Positions 32,018 to 42,443 are shown, counted from the first letter of the stretch. The stretch: 45,284 bases of DNA from Asticcacaulis biprosthecium C19 (GCF_000204015.1 NZ_GL883077.1:947607-992890); one strand, 5' to 3'. The notes: generated by a model not told the origin, from the letters alone. Program-made: numbers and translations.

Positions 32018-33460
32018 CTATGCGGCAACCGCAGGCGCGGTAGCGGCATCCGGCACCTTGCCGAGGGTAAAGCAGAAACGCGAACCCCCGCCGGGCGCCG
32101 GCTCGACCCAGATCTTGCCGCCATGACGCTCGACGATCTTGCGGCAAATGGACAGGCCCAGCCCGGTGCCGTTGTAAGCGTCCCAGGTATGCAGACGGCG
32201 AAACGCCTCGAAGATCGTCTCCGCGTTTTCGGGGGCGATGCCGATGCCGTTGTCGGTGACGCCGACGGTCCAGCGTCCGCTGGCCTCCGCCGCCGCCACG
32301 GTGATCACCGGCGTCTGGCCTTCCGGCTGATAGGTGATGGCATTGCCGATCAGGTTTTCCAGAAGTCTCTGCAGTTGCACGGAATTGCCCGACACCTGCG
32401 GCAGCTTGCCGCTTTCGATCCTTGCGCCGGTATCGGTCAGTCTTTGTCCCAGGTTCGCGCGCACGTGCACCATGAGGTCTTCGAGGTCGACGACGGCGGC
32501 CTCGACGGGTTCGTTCTTCAGCCGTGAATAGCGCAGCAAATCCTGTACCATCAAATGCATCCGCCGGGCGGACGTACTGATAATGCCGAGATAGCGCCGC
32601 CCCTTCTCGTCCAGCCGGTCCTTGTAATCCTCGGCGACCATCTGGCTGTAGATATTCACCATGCGCACAGGTTCCTGCATATCGTGCGAGGCGACGTGGG
32701 CAAACCGTTCCAGGTCGGTATTGGATTCGATCAACTGATTCAGAAGGTGCTCGCGCTCCTCGTCCGCGACGCGTACCCGTTCGATCTCGCGCAGGATGAA
32801 ATGCTGGACGATCCAGAAGGTCAGCCCCGCCGTGACCGCGATCGAGGCCAGGGCAAAATACAGGAAGCTGAAGGCCCGGTCACGACGATAACTGTTCGCC
32901 CGGGCCGTCTCCACCTCCAGGGTGTGGCGTGTGGCGACGACCACACGATCTATATCCGACTGGAAGGTCATGCGCTCCGGGCGATCGATCAGTCCGATGG
33001 CCTCGGCGGCTGCGGGGCCTTGCTCTCGGGCGGCCCGGCTCAGTCCGCGTCGAACCGCGATGAACTTTCGGGCTCGCGTCTCCAGCTGTTCAAATCCGAT
33101 CTCGGGTGTGGCCGTCCCCGCTTTTCGCCACTTCGCCAGCACGGTCTCGATATCGTCAAGATTTTGATCCAGGCGGTCGGCGAAATCGCGCGTCTCGTCC
33201 GGTGAGCGGGCATGGTATATGCCGCGCGACTCCATCACCGCCGAACTGATCAGCCGGTTCAGGCGTTCGCCCATATAGGCGTTTTCCGAGGCGCGGCCAT
33301 AGCTGGCCATCATCCGGTTGTAATCGGACAGGGTGGTCAGCCCGAAGACCATCACGCTCAGCGACACGACGAAGAGAATGCCGACCACGATGGTGATGCG
33401 CGTCGGCAGGGTCAGGAACCGGCGGCCATTTTCGGAGGGCGATTCAATGACCGTGGGCAT
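32018..33460 (-). CDS. membrane sensor histidine kinase
   Basis: A 480-residue kinase. Membrane helices at about 22-44 and 197-222 enclose a helical periplasmic sensor region (45-196) of the four-helix-bundle type. A linker leads to the HisKA domain with phospho-accepting H259 (FAHVASHDMQEPVRM). The HATPase_c domain has N, G1 (VTDNGIGIAPENAETIFEAF) and G2 (NGTGLGLSICRKIVERHGGKIWVE). The ASHDMQEP H-box with ARRMHLMVQDLLRYSRL is typical of phytochrome/CHASE-like kinases that pair with single-domain response regulators. No regulator gene is adjacent, so this is an orphan kinase. The start at ATG 33460 has no strong ribosome site. Confidence 0.9.
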   Translation of the reverse strand: MPTVIESPSENGRRFLTLPTRITIVVGILFVVSLSVMVFGLTTLSDYNRMMASYGRASENAYMGERLNRLISSAVMESRGIYHARSPDETRDFADRLDQNLDDIETVLAKWRKAGTATPEIGFEQLETRARKFIAVRRGLSRAAREQGPAAAEAIGLIDRPERMTFQSDIDRVVVATRHTLEVETARANSYRRDRAFSFLYFALASIAVTAGLTFWIVQHFILREIERVRVADEEREHLLNQLIESNTDLERFAHVASHDMQEPVRMVNIYSQMVAEDYKDRLDEKGRRYLGIISTSARRMHLMVQDLLRYSRLKNEPVEAAVVDLEDLMVHVRANLGQRLTDTGARIESGKLPQVSGNSVQLQRLLENLIGNAITYQPEGQTPVITVAAAEASGRWTVGVTDNGIGIAPENAETIFEAFRRLHTWDAYNGTGLGLSICRKIVERHGGKIWVEPAPGGGSRFCFTLGKVPDAATAPAVAA

Positions 33461-33702
33461 GGTGGCAGATAGTCCCTTGATTTCGGCAATTATATCAGTG
33501 TTCTGTCATCAGCAATAGGGCGGAATTGTCAGCCTTCATCACGACACGCAGCGATAGTCTCCCTGCGTTGTTTGGCCGCCTACGGACCACCACCGTCTTC
33601 AGGTATATCCATTGCGCTTCCTAAAATGCTGGTGTTAGCTTGCAAGAATTCTTCTCGCTTCCAGAAACGGAAGGCGCTCATAGGAGGGGGTAATCTAACC
33701 CA

Positions 33703-35088
33703 ATGATCAGAAATTTACTAACACTTGGGTGTGCGGTTCTGCTTCTCGGTTCGTGCGCAAAGTCTCCTGCAGGGAGCGCGCAACGTCCCACGATTATTGA
33801 TCATGTCACGGTGCTGGATGGTCGGGGCGACCAGGCTCTCACGGATGCCCGCGTGGTGATCGTAGGTGACCGCATCGTTCGGATCGAGCAAGGTGGGCAA
33901 GGCGGGACGGCAGGTGCCGAGATTATCGACGGCAAGGGGAAATTCCTCTTGCCCGGCTTTATCGACATGCACGCGCATCTTCTTTTCCCGCGATGCCACC
34001 CAGGTCGTGCCGAGCCGCAGTTTGATCGCGGCCTGTCAGAAAAGGCCCTGTCACGACAACTGGAGTTCGGGATCACCACGGTGCGTAGTCCCGCCACCCC
34101 GACGGTTGAAGGGCTCAAGCTGCGAGATGACGTAAATGCCGGTCGTGTTCGCGGACCTCGGGCGCTGGCCTCAGCCGAACTCATCAACGATTCTGCCCTC
34201 ACCGATGCGCAACTGCGCGCCGCGGTACGCGACGCGTTGCCCAACCGCCCTGACTACTTCAAGGTCTACGCCCGCTTAGGGCCGGAACAGGTCGCGACCG
34301 TGATCGACGAGGCGCACCGTCACCATATCCCGGTGATCGGTCATCTTCAAAAGACGTCTTGGGCCGCGGGTGCCCGTCTTGGTATCGACCACTTGGCGCA
34401 TAGCGTGGATTGGTCGGTAGAAAGCCTGCCACCTGCAGCGCGCCCGGCCTACATGAAAGCGCTGGAAGCGCGGCCGGGATTTCGCTCACGCATCGATTGG
34501 CTGGAAGCCTTCGATCCAGGTAGCGCCGACCAGCAACAGCTGATTTCCCTCCTCGCCCGCGAGCGCATATCGGTTGACCTTACCTTGATCGCCTATGATG
34601 GTAAGTTTTCGCCGCAAGAGGATGAGAGGTATCGGAAGAACCCTTACCTCACATCCTTTCCGGAACTACGCAACGACTGGGAACAGTGCGCCGATGCGAC
34701 GGCTGACTGGACCGCCGAAGACTATCGGCGATGGACCGCGGCAAGGCCGAAACTCCTGCGCTGGGTCAAGGCAATGAGCGATGGCGGTGTCCTGTTGGTC
34801 ACCGGTACCGATCTGACGAACGAATGGATTACGCCAGGAGAAGGCCTGCATCAGGAGTTTGGCTTGCTGGCAGAAGCCGGCCTGACGCCGAACCAGATTT
34901 TGCGCATGACCGGCGCAAGTGCTGCGGAGGCCCTGCGCCGGGACGATATTGGCGTTGTGGAGGTCGGCAGGCGCGCCGATCTGGTGTTGCTGTCTGCCGA
35001 TCCGCGCCAGAGTATAGGTAACACTCGATCCATCATGTGGGTCATGCAAGGCGGAAAAATCGTCGTTCGCGCCGCGCCGCGTCCGTAA
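33703..35088 (+). CDS. lipoprotein amidohydrolase (metal-dependent)
   Basis: A 461-residue member of the amidohydrolase superfamily exported as a lipoprotein: signal MIRNLLTLGCAVLLLGSC with lipobox LGSC and acylated C18. Metal site pieces: H90-A-H92 (PGFIDMHAHLLF), candidate bridging lysine in YFKVYARLG, H in PVIGHLQK, H in DHLAHSVDW, and aspartate in TGTDLTNEW. The C-terminal small barrel (VEVGRRADLVLLSADP) is typical. The family covers imidazolonepropionase-, prolidase- and cyclic-amide-type enzymes; the substrate cannot be named. AGGAGGGGG lies about 16 bases upstream. The base composition is slightly more AT-rich at the start than in neighbours. It shares a bidirectional terminator with groL. 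Confidence 0.87.
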   Translation: MIRNLLTLGCAVLLLGSCAKSPAGSAQRPTIIDHVTVLDGRGDQALTDARVVIVGDRIVRIEQGGQGGTAGAEIIDGKGKFLLPGFIDMHAHLLFPRCHPGRAEPQFDRGLSEKALSRQLEFGITTVRSPATPTVEGLKLRDDVNAGRVRGPRALASAELINDSALTDAQLRAAVRDALPNRPDYFKVYARLGPEQVATVIDEAHRHHIPVIGHLQKTSWAAGARLGIDHLAHSVDWSVESLPPAARPAYMKALEARPGFRSRIDWLEAFDPGSADQQQLISLLARERISVDLTLIAYDGKFSPQEDERYRKNPYLTSFPELRNDWEQCADATADWTAEDYRRWTAARPKLLRWVKAMSDGGVLLVTGTDLTNEWITPGEGLHQEFGLLAEAGLTPNQILRMTGASAAEALRRDDIGVVEVGRRADLVLLSADPRQSIGNTRSIMWVMQGGKIVVRAAPRP

Positions 35089-35165
35089 TGGGAGCGAATC
35101 TTTTTCCCAAAAGTGCATCACATTTTTTGGGATGCGTTCTGAAAGGAGCGCTTGCGACCAAACAA

Positions 35166-35193
35166 AAAGAGCGGGCCTTGCGACCCGCTCTTT
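35166..35193. terminator. bidirectional terminator between amidohydrolase and groL
   Basis: AAAGAGCGGG (35166-35175) pairs perfectly with CCCGCTCTTT (35184-35193). On the minus strand the stem is followed by TTTTTGTTTGG (ending groESL). On the plus strand it is followed by TTTCTATGTT (ending the amidohydrolase transcript). Confidence 0.85.
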
Positions 35194-35223
35194 CTATGTT
35201 CAGACAGGTGCCTGAGGGCTGGA

Positions 35224-36900
<1,677 letters not shown>

Positions 36901-36906
36901 TTACGA

Positions 36907-37197
36907 TTAGCGTACGAGAACGCCGAGAATGTCGGATTCTTTCAGGATCAGCAGGTCGTCACCGTCGATCTTGACTTCGGTGCCGCCCCACTTGCCGAAC
37001 AGGACGCGGTCGCCGGCCTTGACGTCCAGGGCGACTTGTTCACCCTTTTCATTGCGGGCGCCGGGGCCGACGGAGACGACTTCGCCTTCTTGGGGCTTTT
37101 CCTTGGCAGTGTCGGGGATGATGATGCCGCCCTTGGTCTTGGCTTCTTCTTCGACGCGCTTGACCAGGACTCGGTCGCCTAACGGGCGAAAGCTCAT
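36907..37197 (-). CDS. groS: co-chaperonin GroES (Hsp10)
   Basis: The 96-residue heptameric lid of GroEL. Marks: [44 protein letters not shown] (mobile loop included) and the C-terminal [14 protein letters not shown]. It is the first gene of groESL, with a CIRCE operator and a sigma-70 promoter upstream. Confidence 0.99.
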   Translation of the reverse strand: MSFRPLGDRVLVKRVEEEAKTKGGIIIPDTAKEKPQEGEVVSVGPGARNEKGEQVALDVKAGDRVLFGKWGGTEVKIDGDDLLILKESDILGVLVR

Positions 37198-37231
37198 GGA
37201 TATCTCTCCAGATTAAAATGGCGATGGTCTG

Positions 37232-37258
37232 TTAGCACTCAGCACACGCGAGTGCTAA
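37232..37258. promoter_or_regulatory. CIRCE operator of groESL (HrcA site)
   Basis: TTAGCACTC (37232-37240), 9-base spacer, GAGTGCTAA (37250-37258): a perfect CIRCE palindrome. It lies just downstream of the proposed promoter and 35 bases upstream of the groS start. The heat-shock repressor HrcA binds such sites; hrcA itself is outside the window. Confidence 0.97.
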
Positions 37259-37268
37259 CGACTGCTGG

Positions 37269-37297
37269 CAGATAGTGGTGGCGTCATAGCGAGTCAA
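37269..37297 (-). promoter_or_regulatory. putative sigma-70 promoter of groESL
   Basis: On the minus strand TTGACT (complement of 37292-37297) is followed after 17 bases by TATCTG (complement of 37269-37274). A transcript from here would begin near 37262 and carry CIRCE at its 5' end. Confidence 0.6.
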
Positions 37298-37402
37298 GGG
37301 CAGGGCTTGCAAAATTTTGCTGCCCCTGCGGCGAAGGCGCGCATGAATTCTTTATATGCGATGCGCTATAGTGGGGCATATTTCCATCGAGGGAGACCCG
37401 TC

Positions 37403-37699
37403 ATGCTGTCCGACAAGGCCAAGGCCGCCGCCGCCAAAATCACGTCGCTGAACGAAGGCGATCTGAAATCACTGTCCGAATCGATCCGTCATGAGGTCGA
37501 GCACGCCACCCATGTCCTGGCCGAGCGCGCCAAGGAAGCCGAGATCAAGGTGCGTGAATTTGCCGACAATGCCGATTTCGACAAGCTGGGCCGCGACGCC
37601 CGCCGTACGGTCGAGGAACATCCGGTCCCCACGGCCCTGGTCGCCCTGGGCGTCGGCTTCGCGCTCGGCCTGCTGATCGCGGGTACGTCCCGCCGGTAA
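37403..37699 (+). CDS. DUF883-like (ElaB/YqjD-type) tail-anchored membrane protein
   Basis: A 98-residue protein. ATG 37403 is chosen because GAGGGAG lies 7 bases upstream and the 5' extension is not protein-like. Residues 1-70 form a long amphipathic, alanine-rich charged helix (MLSDKAKAAAAKITSLNEGDLKSLSESIRHEVEHATHVLAERAKEAE). A short linker (RRTVEEHPVPTA) leads to one C-terminal membrane helix (LVALGVGFALGLLIAGTSRR). This is the layout of E. coli YqjD/ElaB, which bind stationary-phase ribosomes to the membrane. The role here is inferred from that. It is divergent from groESL. Confidence 0.8.
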   Translation: MLSDKAKAAAAKITSLNEGDLKSLSESIRHEVEHATHVLAERAKEAEIKVREFADNADFDKLGRDARRTVEEHPVPTALVALGVGFALGLLIAGTSRR

Positions 37700-37739
37700 G
37701 ACACTTCGAAAATCGGCGGAGTGCGTTTCGTCGTATTTA

Positions 37740-37840
37740 AAGCGGGTCCACAGATTACACAGATTAGAGGGATTAAGAGGCGCGTCGCGCAAAAATTCTC
37801 TCCTTAATCCCTCTAATCTGTGTAATCTGTGGATCCGCTT
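37740..37840. repeat. long inverted repeat D, arms of CACAGATTA-type units
   Basis: The left arm 37740-37777 and right arm 37803-37840 are reverse complements over 38 bases with one mismatch (37746). The arm contains CCACAGATTA, CACAGATTA, GAGGGATTA units. The 25-base spacer contains GCGCG-TC-GCGC. It lies between the DUF883 gene stop and the EEP gene stop (convergent), so it could be a bidirectional terminator or RNA-stabilising element. A single arm of the same type sits inside element B. Confidence 0.92.
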
Positions 37841-37880
37841 CCCTTAGAGGGTTCCGCTGCGCGGTGGGTTCAAGATCGGT

Positions 37881-38717
37881 TCAGTCAACGCGGATATCCG
37901 CAACGACCGGAAAATGATCGGATATCACCTTGCCGCTAAAGGAATCCGTCAGTACGCCATAACGCGTCACGGCTAAGCCGCGTGGCACGAAGATATGGTC
38001 GATCGCCTCGCCCTGCGTTGCCGACAGGTCAAACCCGTTGAACGTCCCCGGCGGACCAAAGTCGACCGTCGCCGCCTTGCGCGCATCTTTTAATCCCAAG
38101 GCGTCCCCCGTCAGCACGCGATACGGCGCGCTGTCGGGCCCTGAATTCATATCTCCCAGGACGATGACCAAAGCGCCGGATTCGACCACTATCCCTGCGA
38201 CCTGTTTCGCGCAGTTTTCCCGCGCCACGGCGCCTTCATTGTCGAGGTGGGTGTTGCGGACATCCAGCACCTTGCCGCTTAGTCTATCGCGCAGCACCAG
38301 GCGGGTGATCGTCCGCGGCCAGGCGGCGTCCCAGCCCTTGCCCGGCCGGTCGGGTGTTGGCGAACACCACTGGTGCGACTTCGACACGGTTTCAAACCGG
38401 TCCCGCCGCCAGAACAGGGTCGTGGTCTCGCCGTTGACGCCATCATCGCGCCCCAGCCCATAATGGTCATAGCCCGGCCATTGCGCCGCCAAATAGGCCA
38501 CCTGCACCGGCTGGGCCTCCTGCACGCCCAGGATATCGGGATCGGTAAAGGCGACCTGCTTCGCCAAGGCCTCGCGACGCTCGCCCCAGTTCGGCCGGTC
38601 GGCGTCATTGGCGTAGCGGATATTGTAGCTCATCACGCGCAGGGTCTGCGGCGCCGCCTCTGGCAGGGTGGCGCAGGCGGTGAGCGAAAGCAGGGCGACG
38701 GGGATATAGATTTTCAT
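37881..38717 (-). CDS. exported lipoprotein endonuclease/exonuclease/phosphatase family protein
   Basis: A 278-residue protein of the EEP (DNase I-like) superfamily, exported as a lipoprotein (MKIYIPVALLSLTAC, acylated C15). Catalytic set: MSYNIRYAN (N near residue 32), GVQEAQP (E), TRLVLRD, NTHLDNEG (H), GDMNSGP (D, N), IDHIFV (D, H) and SDHFPVVA (final H). All are intact, so the enzyme is probably active as a phosphodiesterase. The substrate (nucleic acid, sphingolipid or phosphoinositide) cannot be told. It is convergent with the DUF883 gene across element D. Confidence 0.88.
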   Translation of the reverse strand: MKIYIPVALLSLTACATLPEAAPQTLRVMSYNIRYANDADRPNWGERREALAKQVAFTDPDILGVQEAQPVQVAYLAAQWPGYDHYGLGRDDGVNGETTTLFWRRDRFETVSKSHQWCSPTPDRPGKGWDAAWPRTITRLVLRDRLSGKVLDVRNTHLDNEGAVARENCAKQVAGIVVESGALVIVLGDMNSGPDSAPYRVLTGDALGLKDARKAATVDFGPPGTFNGFDLSATQGEAIDHIFVPRGLAVTRYGVLTDSFSGKVISDHFPVVADIRVD

Positions 38718-38732
38718 GGTCAGGCTTATACC

Positions 38733-38966
38733 TCAGTCTTCGCCCTTCGTCAGGTCGCCTTGAGCCGGATCATATTCCATGATGTCGCCGGGTTGACATG
38801 CCAGCAGCAGGCACAGCTTTGACAGTGTGTCAAAACGCATGCCCTTGACCTTGCCGGTGCGCAGCAGGGACATCTGGGTTTCGCTGATGCCGACCTGGGC
38901 GGCCAGGTCCTTGGCGCGGACCTTGCGCCGCGCCAGCATGATGTCGAGGGTTACGCGGACAGGCAT
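38733..38966 (-). CDS. XRE family helix-turn-helix regulator
   Basis: A 77-residue Cro/XRE-type DNA-binding protein: MPVRVTLDIMLARRKVRAKDLAAQVGISETQMSLLRTGKVKGMRFDTLSKLCLLLACQPGDIMEY. The HTH recognition helix is about 27-42. The C-terminal LLLACQPGDIMEY is typical of the YozG-like regulators that are co-encoded with DUF2975 proteins. It begins directly after the stop of the second DUF2975 gene. Confidence 0.9.
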   Translation of the reverse strand: MPVRVTLDIMLARRKVRAKDLAAQVGISETQMSLLRTGKVKGMRFDTLSKLCLLLACQPGDIMEYDPAQGDLTKGED

Positions 38967-39455
38967 CTAGACAAAGTCTTCCAGTTCCGTCTGCAGTTTC
39001 GCCCCGACACGTCCCAGGGCGTTCATCACCAGGCCGACCACGATCAGGACGAGGGGCAGGATGTGAATCGAAATGTCCGTTGCCTTTGGCTGGCCGCTTA
39101 GGAGAGAGACCCCATAGGGCACAAAGGTGATCGCGCATAGCCCGCCCAGGCACAGACAGGTGCCGATGCCGTTCAGCGCGCGAGCGGCGGCGGCGGAAAA
39201 CGGCTTGCCGGAATCGAGTTCCTGAAATACGCGGGCAGCGGGCCACAGAGCGGCGATGTAAAACAGTGTTGGAACCTGCCCCAGCCAATAGGCCGGAGAA
39301 ACCAGGGCCAGCCAGAATGGCCCCAGAAAGACGCCCGGTTCCGGTGGCAGTTCGCGGGTTATCTCCAGCAGCCTCTGGAGCACCGGGCTGACGAGCAAAA
39401 CACCGGCCACGATCTGGGTCGCCACTCTGTAGCTGCGGAAATTCTGTTGTGTCAT
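38967..39455 (-). CDS. DUF2975 family membrane protein
   Basis: A 162-residue membrane protein with about four helices and the charged C-terminus GAKLQTELEDFV that closely resembles that of its neighbour (QALKAELEQFV). The ARVFQELDSGKPFSAAAARALNGIG loop is a DUF2975 mark. Its stop abuts the start of the XRE gene, and it follows the first DUF2975 gene by 10 bp, so the three form one operon. AAGGAA precedes the ATG. DUF2975/XRE pairs are common; their function is not established. Confidence 0.85.
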   Translation of the reverse strand: MTQQNFRSYRVATQIVAGVLLVSPVLQRLLEITRELPPEPGVFLGPFWLALVSPAYWLGQVPTLFYIAALWPAARVFQELDSGKPFSAAAARALNGIGTCLCLGGLCAITFVPYGVSLLSGQPKATDISIHILPLVLIVVGLVMNALGRVGAKLQTELEDFV

Positions 39456-39465
39456 GGCGGGTTCC

Positions 39466-39948
39466 TTAAACGAATTGTTCCAACTCGGCCTTCAGCGCCT
39501 GGCCCTGCCTGGCCAGCAGATAAAGCACCACACCGACCAGGCCGATCGTGACGCTCTCGATTTCCGGGTTGTAGCGGACACCGCGGAAGTGCTCGCTCAG
39601 CATCGGATAGAGGGTCGGAATGACGATGATGGCCAGCAGTGCGCCGTAGACCAGGCAACTACCGGTTTCGCGCAGGCCCTTGACCATGGCCGGCCCGAAG
39701 GCGTCGCCGCGGCCGATCCGGCCGAACACGTTTGACGCCGCCCAGACGGCACAGAGATAAAAGCCCTGCGGCAACAGGGTGAGCCAGAAGAGAGACACGA
39801 CCTTCATATTGGCCCAGGTGTCACCGGCGGTGAAGTCGAGCGTCTTTAGGTCACCTGACTTTTCGGAGATGAAGGCGAGCGCAAGTACGACAACCACGAT
39901 CTTGATCACAATCGACAGGGCGGGCAGGGGAATTGGCAGTTTCGACAC
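39466..39948 (-). CDS. DUF2975 family membrane protein (first in operon)
   Basis: A 160-residue membrane protein, about four helices (11-30, 49-68, 97-120, 133-150), with ASNVFGRIGRGDAFGPAMVKGLRETG and the C-terminus LLARQGQALKAELEQFV. It is a paralogue of the next gene and heads the DUF2975-DUF2975-XRE operon. The AT-rich stretch just upstream (about 39970-40018, AAATTTAAATTAGACTTAAAG) probably holds the promoter. Confidence 0.85.
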   Translation of the reverse strand: MSKLPIPLPALSIVIKIVVVVLALAFISEKSGDLKTLDFTAGDTWANMKVVSLFWLTLLPQGFYLCAVWAASNVFGRIGRGDAFGPAMVKGLRETGSCLVYGALLAIIVIPTLYPMLSEHFRGVRYNPEIESVTIGLVGVVLYLLARQGQALKAELEQFV

Positions 39949-40073
39949 GACGAGCCTCCGGATAAAAGTTCAATTTCTTTATCTTGAAGGCATATAAATT
40001 TAAATTAGACTTAAAGTCAAGGGGCGCAAGCTCAAAGCATCAAGGTCACACCATGGGGAGCCACAAACGCCCT

Positions 40074-40094
40074 CCTCCCCATTTTATGGGGAGG
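40074..40094. repeat. 9-bp hairpin CCTCCCCAT-TTT-ATGGGGAGG
   Basis: A perfect inverted repeat (40074-40082, 40086-40094), followed by a second small stem CCCC-GAA-GGGG (about 40100-40110). It lies just after the stop of the nuclease gene on the minus strand, without a T run. It resembles the CTCCTCCC hairpin at 16402-16430 and may be a dispersed element. Confidence 0.6.
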
Positions 40095-40120
40095 GGAACC
40101 CCGAAGGGGGAGGGGTATCT

Positions 40121-42247
40121 CTACGCCGCCAATCGCTTCTCATTGACCAGATGCAGCAACTCTGCCGCCGCCCGCGCGTCGTCCAGCGCCCGGTGATGGT
40201 TCTCCAACCGTATGCCATACTCTTTCGACAAAGGCCCCAAGCCATACGAGCCATGGCCAGGATAGTATTTGCGCATCCCCGCACATGTGCACAGTTTCGG
40301 CGCATGAAACCGCCGCTCCAGCCGGCGATACTCCGACGCGATAAAGCTGTGGTCGAAATTGACATTGTGCGCCACGAAGACGGCGCCGCTTAGAAACGCC
40401 GCCAGATCATCGGCAATCTCGGCAAACTTCGGCGCCCCGGCGACCATCTCATTGGTGATGCCGGTCAGTTGCGTAATATAGCCAGGAATCCGCCGCTCCG
40501 GATTGATCAGAGACGACCACTCGGCAATGATCTTCCCGCCCCGCACCTTGACGGCGGCAATCTCGGTTACCCTGTCATTGACGGCCCGGCCGCCCGTGGT
40601 TTCGACATCGACCACGACATAGGTGGTATCCGGATCGGTGCGGTAGGCGACCTTCAGGATCGAGGCATCGAACCCGGCCTCCTGCAACAGCTTCAAACGC
40701 GCCAACTGGTGCCGGCGAATCTGGTCGCCTTCGGCCTTGATCTCGACAAAACGCACCTCGTCGGCGCGCGTTAGCATCAGGTCGGGAAAACCATCGCGCA
40801 GGGCATAGAAGTCTTTCGTTATCTCGCTGAGAATCCGATGCAGGGCCTGGGGCGGGGCCGCGCGCACGAACGACTGCATGCGGGCGCGTAAGCCGGCGTC
40901 CCAGTAGAATAACCCACTGCCGGCGCCCTCATGCCTGCGGAAAGTGCGCAACACCAGATCCTCGATCCAGCCGTCCGCCACACCCGCCAACTTATGAGCA
41001 ATGGCGTCCGCGAACTTGACATGAAACGTCCGGTCCTTCAGCGCCTGGGGCACGGCGTCGAAGCCACACGACAGCGCGCCCGGACCCTCGAACAGCTCGT
41101 CCCAGAACACCAGGCCAAACAAGGCCGGCCACAAACCGTTCTCGCTATGATGGCCCGACCAACCCTCGGCTTCGAAATGGTGCATGGCGGCGGTTTCGGG
41201 GAAACCGCGATAGAGCTCGTCGACGGTTATCTCGCTCGCCCCTCGCAGCAGGTCGGTGAATACCGATGTCCTGCGCTTGCCAAATTTGCGTGCCAGGAAG
41301 TCCTGAGCAAACAAACAGGCCTCGTCGTGGTCAGGGGCCTCGAGCATCGTCTCCAGCCGCAAACGGACGTCGTTATGGTCGCCGCGCGCATACAGCAGAC
41401 GGACCGTGCGTTCCTGGCTGTCGAAGGCGCTCGACAGCCCGTAAAGCGCCAGGGCCCGTTCGCCATCGCCCCGCTTTTCATGATGCTGGCCCAACTGAAA
41501 CAGCAGGTCGTTGCGCAGGCCCTGGCTGAACTCGGTCGGCGTCGGCGGCAGGGCATCGAGATCGATGCGCTCCGGATGTTCGCCATGGCGCAACCGGCGC
41601 AGGGCGTCGCTGTAAACAAAGCCGGCCCGGGCCTCGTCGATCGAGTCGAACCGGGCGGTGTAGGCCTCGCGCGCCTTGATCGACACTACGCCCAGATCGC
41701 GCAGGGTAAAACTCAGCAGATTGTCGTTCAGCCGCCCGAAATAGAGATAGAGCAGGAAACCCAGCGTCTCCTTGTGACAGGGCACGACCAGCCGCGACAG
41801 TCCGAACACAGCGTCTAGTTCATCGGGCTCCAGGGCCTCGACCAGCCACCTAACCAGTTCCGGTTTCGCCCACGATGCCTTGAAGCCTTCGACACCACCC
41901 TGACGCGCTTGGGCGACAAGGTCGGTCTTGCTGAGCTCATTCAAACAGTGACGAAAATCCTCCGCTTCGGCCGGCCGGATAAACCCTGACGCCTGCAACC
42001 GCGCCAGCCCGCCATCGACTCCGCCAATCTCGGCATAGCTCAGGTCGGCCGCCGTAAACGCCTGCTTTTTACGATTGCACATGCGCACGAACAGGCACTG
42101 GGCGTCGTCATCAAGCGACGCGAACTGGTCGAGAAACGCCTTCTCGGCGTCCCCCAGAACATCGCCATACAGGCGGGCGACAAAGCCGGTCATTTCGACG
42201 AAATGATCGCGATAATAGGTCGGCGGCAGGACAAGCGTTCGGGACAT
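40121..42247 (-). CDS. fusion of FAN1-like VRR-NUC nuclease and DEDDh 3'-5' exonuclease
   Basis: A 708-residue protein. About 1-440: a helical, TPR-like FAN1-type region (LSYAEIGGVDGGLARLQASGFI, a SAP/winged-like DNA-binding start, then TLGFLLYLYFGRLNDNL, and LALYGLSSA-type helical repeats). About 440-535: the VRR-NUC nuclease core with D489 (GFPDLML), E502-I-K504 (RFVEIKAEGD) and Q514 (RRHQL). About 543-705: an exonuclease domain with D547 and E549 (VVDVETTGG), D632 (AHNVNFDH), H685 and D690 (HHRALDDA), i.e. a complete DEDDh set. FAN1 is a structure-specific nuclease for interstrand crosslink repair; DnaQ-like domains trim 3' ends. Both active sites look intact. The gene is on its own. Confidence 0.8.
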   Translation of the reverse strand: MSRTLVLPPTYYRDHFVEMTGFVARLYGDVLGDAEKAFLDQFASLDDDAQCLFVRMCNRKKQAFTAADLSYAEIGGVDGGLARLQASGFIRPAEAEDFRHCLNELSKTDLVAQARQGGVEGFKASWAKPELVRWLVEALEPDELDAVFGLSRLVVPCHKETLGFLLYLYFGRLNDNLLSFTLRDLGVVSIKAREAYTARFDSIDEARAGFVYSDALRRLRHGEHPERIDLDALPPTPTEFSQGLRNDLLFQLGQHHEKRGDGERALALYGLSSAFDSQERTVRLLYARGDHNDVRLRLETMLEAPDHDEACLFAQDFLARKFGKRRTSVFTDLLRGASEITVDELYRGFPETAAMHHFEAEGWSGHHSENGLWPALFGLVFWDELFEGPGALSCGFDAVPQALKDRTFHVKFADAIAHKLAGVADGWIEDLVLRTFRRHEGAGSGLFYWDAGLRARMQSFVRAAPPQALHRILSEITKDFYALRDGFPDLMLTRADEVRFVEIKAEGDQIRRHQLARLKLLQEAGFDASILKVAYRTDPDTTYVVVDVETTGGRAVNDRVTEIAAVKVRGGKIIAEWSSLINPERRIPGYITQLTGITNEMVAGAPKFAEIADDLAAFLSGAVFVAHNVNFDHSFIASEYRRLERRFHAPKLCTCAGMRKYYPGHGSYGLGPLSKEYGIRLENHHRALDDARAAAELLHLVNEKRLAA

Positions 42248-42318
42248 GCGACGTTTGTTCTACCTTCGTTCACGTCGCGACGCAAGGCCATGCGGTATCA
42301 CAACCGGGTTGAATCCTT

Positions 42319-42414
42319 CTTCGCGCCTTCGCGTCTTCGCGTGAATTATCTTCCTGGGTTCCGCTTCGCCGAAACTTCGCAGGATGTCTCACGCGAAGAC
42401 GCGAAGACGCGAAG
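42319..42414. repeat. long inverted repeat E, arms of CTTCGCGT-type units
   Basis: The left arm 42319-42344 and right arm 42389-42414 are reverse complements over 26 bases with one mismatch (42326). Each arm is three tandem 8-9-nt units (CTTCGCGT / ACGCGAAG). The 44-base spacer itself contains TTCGC repeats. It lies between the nuclease gene start and the kinase gene stop. Confidence 0.92.
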
Positions 42415-42443
42415 GGGGCCGACCGCCTATCCGGGACGGAAAC

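Noticed and set aside
33703..35088. Horizontal transfer of the amidohydrolase gene
   Set aside because: The start is slightly AT-richer, but there is no mobile element, direct repeat or tRNA, and the rest of the gene matches its neighbours.
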